Shown here piece by piece: positions 52,924 through 57,111 of a DNA stretch of 57,111 bases (position 1 is the first letter of the stretch; each line of letters starts with the position of its first letter). The stretch is from JAVKDP01 sp040222185 (GTDB taxonomy: Bacteria > Bacteroidota > Rhodothermia > Balneolales > Balneolaceae). Made by a program: the position numbers and the translations under genes. The notes under the pieces were generated by a model. That model saw nothing but the letters and a program-made list of their open reading frames with translations, was not told the origin of the DNA and did no database searches. The DNA lies in the NCBI GenBank assembly GCA_040222185.1, contig JAVKDP010000070.1:1-57111 (forward strand), in the 5' to 3' direction.

Positions 52924-53739
52924 ATGGAAAATTTCAATATTAGTGATATTAATATGGACCTTGTGATCGTCTATGGCTTGAATCTTTTAAAGGCCATTGC
53001 GGTCCTGGTAATTGGGCTTTGGATCGTTAGAATAATTGCGAAGCTTGTTCGCAGGGGCCTCAACAAAAGTAACGTAGATGTTTCTCTTCAGGGCTTTTTA
53101 GTAAGCCTGATCTCGATACTTCTTAAGGTAATGGTATACATCACGGCTCTTGGTATGCTGGGTGTAGAGATGACGTCCTTTATTGCCATTCTTGGTGCGG
53201 CCGGTTTAGCTGTAGGTCTTGCTTTGTCAGGTACACTTCAGAATTTTGCTGGCGGAGTAATGATTTTATTCTTTAAGCCATTTAAGGTTGGTGATTTTAT
53301 TGATGCACAGGGTCACACTGGAGTTGTTAAGGACATCCAGATTTTTGTTACAACACTAACTACCGGTGACAACAAAACTATCATTATTCCAAACGGACCT
53401 CTTTCTACCGGTTCTTTAACAAACTACTCAACGCAAGCTACTCGCCGTGTAGACTGGACTTTCGGTATTGGATATGGTGATGATGTAGATAAAGCATATG
53501 AAGTGCTTAATAAATTAATTTCTGATGATGGAAGAATCCTCTCTGATCCGGAGCCGTTTATGGCAGTATCAGAACTAGCCGATAGCTCAGTGAATATAGT
53601 AGTAAGGGTATGGGTTAATTCCTCTGACTATTGGGGAGTATACTTTAATATGAATGAACAGGTGTATAAGACCTTTGATAAAGAAGGACTTAGCATTCCT
53701 TATCCTCAAACAGATGTTCATTTACACAAAGTAAATTAA
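52924..53739 (+). CDS. small-conductance mechanosensitive channel (MscS family)
   Basis: A 271-residue MscS-type channel. Two to three N-terminal helices (LLKAIAVLVIGLWIVRIIAKL; ISILLKVMVYITALGMLGVE) precede the pore helix AILGAAGLAVGLALSGTLQNFAGG and the LFFKPFKVGDFI signature. The remainder is the cytoplasmic cage (NGPLSTGSLTNYST, ending IPYPQTDVHL). It opens when turgor rises and protects against osmotic down-shock. Monocistronic, with a strong terminator immediately after. Confidence 0.93.
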   Translation: MENFNISDINMDLVIVYGLNLLKAIAVLVIGLWIVRIIAKLVRRGLNKSNVDVSLQGFLVSLISILLKVMVYITALGMLGVEMTSFIAILGAAGLAVGLALSGTLQNFAGGVMILFFKPFKVGDFIDAQGHTGVVKDIQIFVTTLTTGDNKTIIIPNGPLSTGSLTNYSTQATRRVDWTFGIGYGDDVDKAYEVLNKLISDDGRILSDPEPFMAVSELADSSVNIVVRVWVNSSDYWGVYFNMNEQVYKTFDKEGLSIPYPQTDVHLHKVN

Positions 53740-53748
53740 ATCTTTTTA

Positions 53749-53775
53749 AAAGCCGGTTTTTCAACCGGCTTTTTT
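53749..53775 (+). terminator. Rho-independent terminator after the mscS-type gene
   Basis: AAAGCCGGTT (53749-53758) and AACCGGCTTT (53763-53772) form a perfect 10-bp stem with a four-base loop, followed by T residues. It starts ten bases after the stop. Confidence 0.92.
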
Positions 53776-53889
53776 GTTTCAGCAACATTGGTAATAAGTT
53801 GCTTAAGGAGTAGCAGATATATTATCTTATAAGTCTGTAATGAAGGCTTTAGCCGTTAACAAAAGAACCAAGTGGAAAGGAAGGTAGTC

Positions 53890-55884
53890 GTGACTAACCT
53901 GGAGCAAAACGAAGAAAAAGATTTAAACGCTGAACAAGAAGAGAATTCTGTTCAACCTGAAGAAGTAAAATCTGAATCAGAAGCAACAAGTGTTGATGAC
54001 TTAGAGCTGGAAAAAGAGAGTGCAGAAGATACGGAAGCAAAAGAAGAGTCTTCCGAACCTGAAGTAGAAGAAGAGCCACAGGTTGATGATAGTACGATTG
54101 TTGAAGAAGTTGCTGAAGCCACCGAAGCTACTGACGAAGAAACGGCTAATATTGAAGAAGAGATTACAGAAGGTTCCGACGATGAGGATGAAATTGATGC
54201 CGGGAAGTACTACCAGGATATAGTAGAAAAAGCTGAGGCATTTGTTACTCAAAAAGATTGGGCATTTGTATCAAATGAACTTGCAAACCTTGCACTCCAT
54301 ATCGAGGAAGGCCCGGAATCTGGTTCTGAGGAAGCGAAAGCAAGTATTTTGAAATTCACTGCGATCCGGGATGAGTTTGAAGTCAAGAAAAAAGCTCATT
54401 ACGAGGAGCTAAATCAAAAGAAAGCTGAGAATCTGCTTATCAAAAAAGATCTGCTAAAGCAGTTTTCTGATATAAATAATGAAGAACAGTGGAGTGCAAC
54501 AAAAGAAGTCAATCAGATCAAAGGGAAGTGGGAATCAATAAAGCTACTTCCGCATGGTGAAGTTGATGCGTTAAATGAACGCTTCGAAAAGCTTATAGAA
54601 GAATTTGAAAGCCATAAAGTTGATCGTCTTGTAAAGAAGCTCCAAAAAGAAGAAGAAAACCTGACTTTAAAGTTGGTTATTCTTGAGAAAATGGACGCCC
54701 TTAACGAGAGAGTAAAAGAGGAAAAGGCAGACTTTGATGAGCTTAATAAAGAGTTTCATGATCTCATAGTTCAATGGAGAAAAGTTGGAAGAGTTCCTGC
54801 GGAGAAGAATCAATTAATTTGGGATCACTATAACAAAGCGCAGGATTCTTTTAACGAACTTCGTTTTAAACATGACAAAGCTTATCGAAAAAGTGTTGAG
54901 CTTTCGCTTGAAAAGAAAAAGAAATTAATCAAAGAGGCGGAAGCCCTGATGGACCTTGAGGACCTGGCTCTTGCTGCACGAAAGGTTAACAAACTTCATA
55001 AAGTTTGGAAGAAAACCGGAAACCTACCTCAGAAAGAAGAGAATGAGCTTTGGGATAAGTTCAAGCTTGCCACAGATGCTTTCAATGATAAAAAAACAGA
55101 GCATATTGATGAGCTTAGAGACCAGGAGCAACTAAACCTTGAGGCAAAGCAGAAACTCATTGCACTTGCAGAGCAGCTTAAGGGGACTGATAATTTTGAA
55201 GAGGGTCATCAATCTCTTCAAAAGCTTATGGAGGAATGGAAAAAGATTGGCCCTGTTCCCCGAAAAAAATCTTCAAAGGTGTGGAATCAGTTCAAGGCTG
55301 CAATGGATGTGTTTTATGAATCAAGAAGAGAGCATTTCAAAGATGTAAGAAAAGACCACAAGGAAAATCTTAAAAAGAAGAATGAGCTTATTGAGAAGCT
55401 AAAAGAACTGGCTGAGCATTCTGACCCTGCATTAGCGGTGGAAGAGACTAAGAAAATTCAGAATGAGTTTAAAAATGTAGGCCATGTTCCTCTGAAGTTT
55501 AAGAATAAGATTTGGAAGCAGTATCGTGAAGTTTGTGATACCATTTATGAAAGATATAGATCGTCGGGTACAGATTTAGGAATTGAAAGAAAGCTTGCAT
55601 CACAAGGGGTAGTTCCTGAAAACAGAAAGGAGATTATCAAAGCTCAAAAGAGTATTGACGGTCTTAGAAAAGATGTTTCAAGACTAGAAAGTGAAATTAT
55701 TCAATTCCAGGAGGCGTCTACTTATTTTAAGCCTACTAATAAAGGTAATAAGCTTATTGATGAGTTAAACGCCAAAATTGAAAAGGCAGAAAAGGAACTA
55801 AGTTCAAAGAAAGATCAGATAAAAAAGCTGCGGATTACGATACAGAATCTTCGCCCGAAGGAAGAAGAAGGTACAGAGGAATAG
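53890..55884 (+). CDS. DUF349 repeat protein with acidic N-terminal region
   Basis: A 664-residue mainly coiled-coil protein. Residues about 1-100 are a very acidic Glu/Val/Asp stretch. At least five DUF349 units follow, each showing W-x-x-hydrophobic-G-x-hP and F-x-x-h-x-D-h-F motifs, for example RKVGRVPAEKNQLIWDHY, KKTGNLPQKEENELWDKF, KKIGPVPRKKSSKVWNQF and KNVGHVPLKFKNKIWKQY. The C-terminal ~70 residues are a Lys/Glu helix. I start at the GTG at 53890 because AAAGGAAGG lies just upstream. The frame also has a GTG at 53872. DUF349 proteins are cytoplasmic and of unknown function, with links to stress and RNA-related phenotypes in some lineages. Confidence 0.85.
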   Translation: MTNLEQNEEKDLNAEQEENSVQPEEVKSESEATSVDDLELEKESAEDTEAKEESSEPEVEEEPQVDDSTIVEEVAEATEATDEETANIEEEITEGSDDEDEIDAGKYYQDIVEKAEAFVTQKDWAFVSNELANLALHIEEGPESGSEEAKASILKFTAIRDEFEVKKKAHYEELNQKKAENLLIKKDLLKQFSDINNEEQWSATKEVNQIKGKWESIKLLPHGEVDALNERFEKLIEEFESHKVDRLVKKLQKEEENLTLKLVILEKMDALNERVKEEKADFDELNKEFHDLIVQWRKVGRVPAEKNQLIWDHYNKAQDSFNELRFKHDKAYRKSVELSLEKKKKLIKEAEALMDLEDLALAARKVNKLHKVWKKTGNLPQKEENELWDKFKLATDAFNDKKTEHIDELRDQEQLNLEAKQKLIALAEQLKGTDNFEEGHQSLQKLMEEWKKIGPVPRKKSSKVWNQFKAAMDVFYESRREHFKDVRKDHKENLKKKNELIEKLKELAEHSDPALAVEETKKIQNEFKNVGHVPLKFKNKIWKQYREVCDTIYERYRSSGTDLGIERKLASQGVVPENRKEIIKAQKSIDGLRKDVSRLESEIIQFQEASTYFKPTNKGNKLIDELNAKIEKAEKELSSKKDQIKKLRITIQNLRPKEEEGTEE

Positions 55885-56022
55885 TTTTTTAAATTTTTTT
55901 ACAAGCTTAAGGATGTTTAATTTGGCTAGATAGAGGGCAGTTGATTAGATAGTCATAATTTTTTCATAGGAAAGAGTTTTTTATGTTCTCAGAATATCGT
56001 CTCAAGACTAGATAGGTTTTTT

Positions 56023-56892
56023 TTGACTGATGCTATACAAATAAAATTTTGGGGAGTTCGCGGATCAACTCCATGTGCAAATTCTGAAAACATGATTTTT
56101 GGGGGTAATACTACATGCCTTCAGGTGGAGTCAGACTTATTAGAAGAACTACTGGTAATTGATTGCGGAACAGGGTTTCGAAATTTAGGTAATGAACTGA
56201 TTAAAAAAACCAATCGAATAAAGGGTAGGGTATTTATAACACATCCTCATTGGGATCATCTACAAGGTTTTCCATTTTTTAAACCCTTCTACGAAAACGA
56301 ATCATGGTTTCGGGTTTACCTCCCTCCACAAGTTAATGTTGGATGTAAAGAGATCTTGCAAGGCCATATGTCGAATACCTTTTTTCCGGTTACCATTGAT
56401 ATGCTGGATGCTGACATGGATTGTGAGACTTTTTACCAGGAAAAAATTCATTTTCACGGATACTCCATTGAGTATATGTGGGCCCGCCATACAGTAAAGA
56501 CTGCTATCTTTAAAATTGAGTTGGGAGGAAACGTCATTGTTTTCGCTCCTGATAATGAGCTTCCATTAGATGATGGTGAATCATCCCGGGAATTTATTTC
56601 AGAGTTCAAGTCTTTTGTAAAAGATGCGGATGTTCTTATTCATGATGCTCAATTTAATATGGAGCAACACCAGGAGCGTATTGGATGGGGGCATTCAGAT
56701 TGGGAAACAGTTCTAAAAGAAACGAAAGACCTGGGAATTGGAAAGCTATATCTTACACATCACGACCCGGATAGTACAGACGAATACCTAACTAGGCTAA
56801 ATGACAGAATCAATTCAGAATATGGTTCTGAGTTTGAAGAAATTTGTATTGTAAAAGAAGGGTATACAGTCACCCTTCCTTCGAAAAGCTAA
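56023..56892 (+). CDS. MBL-fold hydrolase, cyclic-phosphodiesterase/PhnP-like type
   Basis: A 289-residue cytoplasmic MBL-fold protein. It starts TDAIQIKFWGVRGSTPCAN, with GVRGSTP typical of phosphoribosyl-1,2-cyclic-phosphodiesterase-like MBL proteins. It carries HPHWDHL (H74, H76, D78, H79), a later ARHT, DAQF and THHDP set that completes the metal site. No signal peptide is seen, which distinguishes it from the Tat protein at 4761. The start codon is TTG at 56023-56025. The nearby ATG at 56030 is in another frame. Confidence 0.88.
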   Translation: MTDAIQIKFWGVRGSTPCANSENMIFGGNTTCLQVESDLLEELLVIDCGTGFRNLGNELIKKTNRIKGRVFITHPHWDHLQGFPFFKPFYENESWFRVYLPPQVNVGCKEILQGHMSNTFFPVTIDMLDADMDCETFYQEKIHFHGYSIEYMWARHTVKTAIFKIELGGNVIVFAPDNELPLDDGESSREFISEFKSFVKDADVLIHDAQFNMEQHQERIGWGHSDWETVLKETKDLGIGKLYLTHHDPDSTDEYLTRLNDRINSEYGSEFEEICIVKEGYTVTLPSKS

Positions 56893-56896
56893 TCTA

Positions 56897-57111
56897 TTAG
56901 AAGTAAAACCTTACTCCGATAGCGCCATCTCCATCGGCATCAGTATCGGGTATTACGTTTACGATCGGGGCAATCTCGATAAAGAAATCGATAGGAGCGT
57001 CAGCAAGTAAATAATTAATTCCAAGAGGTATCCTTGCTCCAAATACAGAGTCATTATCAGTTAAAAGAACCCGGGCTCCAATACCATAATACAGCGCAAG
57101 ATTTCCTCTTT
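56897..57111 (-). CDS. C-terminal end of a DUF3996-like outer-membrane barrel (partial)
   Basis: On the minus strand the frame is open to the window edge and stops at TAA (56897-56899). The last 71 codons read YYGIGARVLL, GARIPLGINYLL, then FFIEIAPIVNVIPDTDADGDGAIGVRFYF (landmark only). They have alternating polar and apolar residues and a C-terminal Phe. The IEIAPIVNVIPDTD pattern is the DUF3996 type of small outer-membrane barrel. The gene converges with the MBL hydrolase gene with a four-base gap. Its N-terminus is outside the window. Confidence 0.68.
   Translation of the reverse strand, partial: RGNLALYYGIGARVLLTDNDSVFGARIPLGINYLLADAPIDFFIEIAPIVNVIPDTDADGDGAIGVRFYF

Noticed and set aside
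1..57111. CRISPR arrays, transposases, integrases, phage genes, toxin-antitoxin pairs
   Set aside because: Read across all genes and gaps, none is visible. Short repeats are not regularly spaced and no gene has those motifs.

Overview
The window looks like a chromosomal segment of a marine or halophilic member of the Bacteroidota/Rhodothermota/Balneolota assemblage. A Balneola-like organism is my best guess, and that is inference. The support is moderate-to-low GC, many Gram-negative outer-membrane barrels and lipoproteins, a secreted enzyme ending in the long NYPNPFNPTT-type sorting domain (24018-25757), a fused ABC permease/M1 peptidase, DUF3822 next to rsmD, and frequent weak Shine-Dalgarno sequences with several TTG or GTG starts. 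About 60 protein genes fill the window. I saw no rRNA, tRNA, CRISPR array, transposase, integrase or phage gene, so this reads as core and lineage-specific chromosome rather than a mobile island.

Layout. 1-4592: the tail of an outer-membrane barrel coupled to a giant TamB. 4589-8166: a Tat-exported metallo-beta-lactamase-fold protein with a small zinc ribbon, a GroES-like co-chaperone, a short-chain dehydrogenase plus VOC pair, and a DUF2911 protein ending at a strong terminator. 8196-12578: two secreted unknowns, an S41 peptidase, a DUF2461 protein and a DUF3052-like/YdeI fusion. 12781-15616: a polyol or sugar catabolic pair (Gfo/Idh/MocA oxidoreductase and TIM-barrel isomerase) with a secreted passenger. 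15706-17986: a lipoprotein, a probable outer-membrane barrel and an 87-residue protein with a faint acyl-carrier-protein look. 18185-22750: an ABC exporter whose permease is fused to an M1 aminopeptidase. 22849-25757: an OprB-type porin overlapping a secreted endonuclease/exonuclease/phosphatase-family enzyme. 25803-29558: an alanine-dehydrogenase-like enzyme, a membrane-targeted amidase and a cold-shock protein.

29582-33512: a VOC protein behind a 21-bp-phased direct repeat, yraN, a GbsR/MarR-type regulator behind a perfect 16-bp inverted repeat, a GH5-CBM6 lipoprotein and an FmdB-like protein that has lost most zinc ligands. 33978-35510: a SulP anion transporter. 35527-40484: a minus-strand series of pdxH, AlkC-like HEAT protein, group II PLP decarboxylase, acyl-CoA-dehydrogenase-type flavoenzyme and an AraC regulator, in which PdxH may supply the decarboxylase cofactor. 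40558-41999: a thioredoxin-like protein, an ECF sigma factor and its probable anti-sigma factor. 42340-48340: nine tightly packed minus-strand genes (two acetyltransferases, lipoprotein, aminotransferase, coaD, lipoprotein, rsmD, DUF3822, pseudopilin-like protein). 48516-57111: a MATE exporter with a SixA-like phosphatase, a lipoprotein homologous to S46 peptidases but lacking the catalytic motifs, a small unknown, an MscS channel, a DUF349 coiled-coil protein, a second MBL-fold hydrolase and the end of a DUF3996-like barrel.

No single new system is proven. The best leads are the catalytically dead S46-family lipoprotein, the PLP-decarboxylase/flavoenzyme/AraC cluster, the thioredoxin-sigma-antisigma unit, the coupled secreted phosphodiesterase and porin, and the two regulatory repeats at 30027 and 31281.
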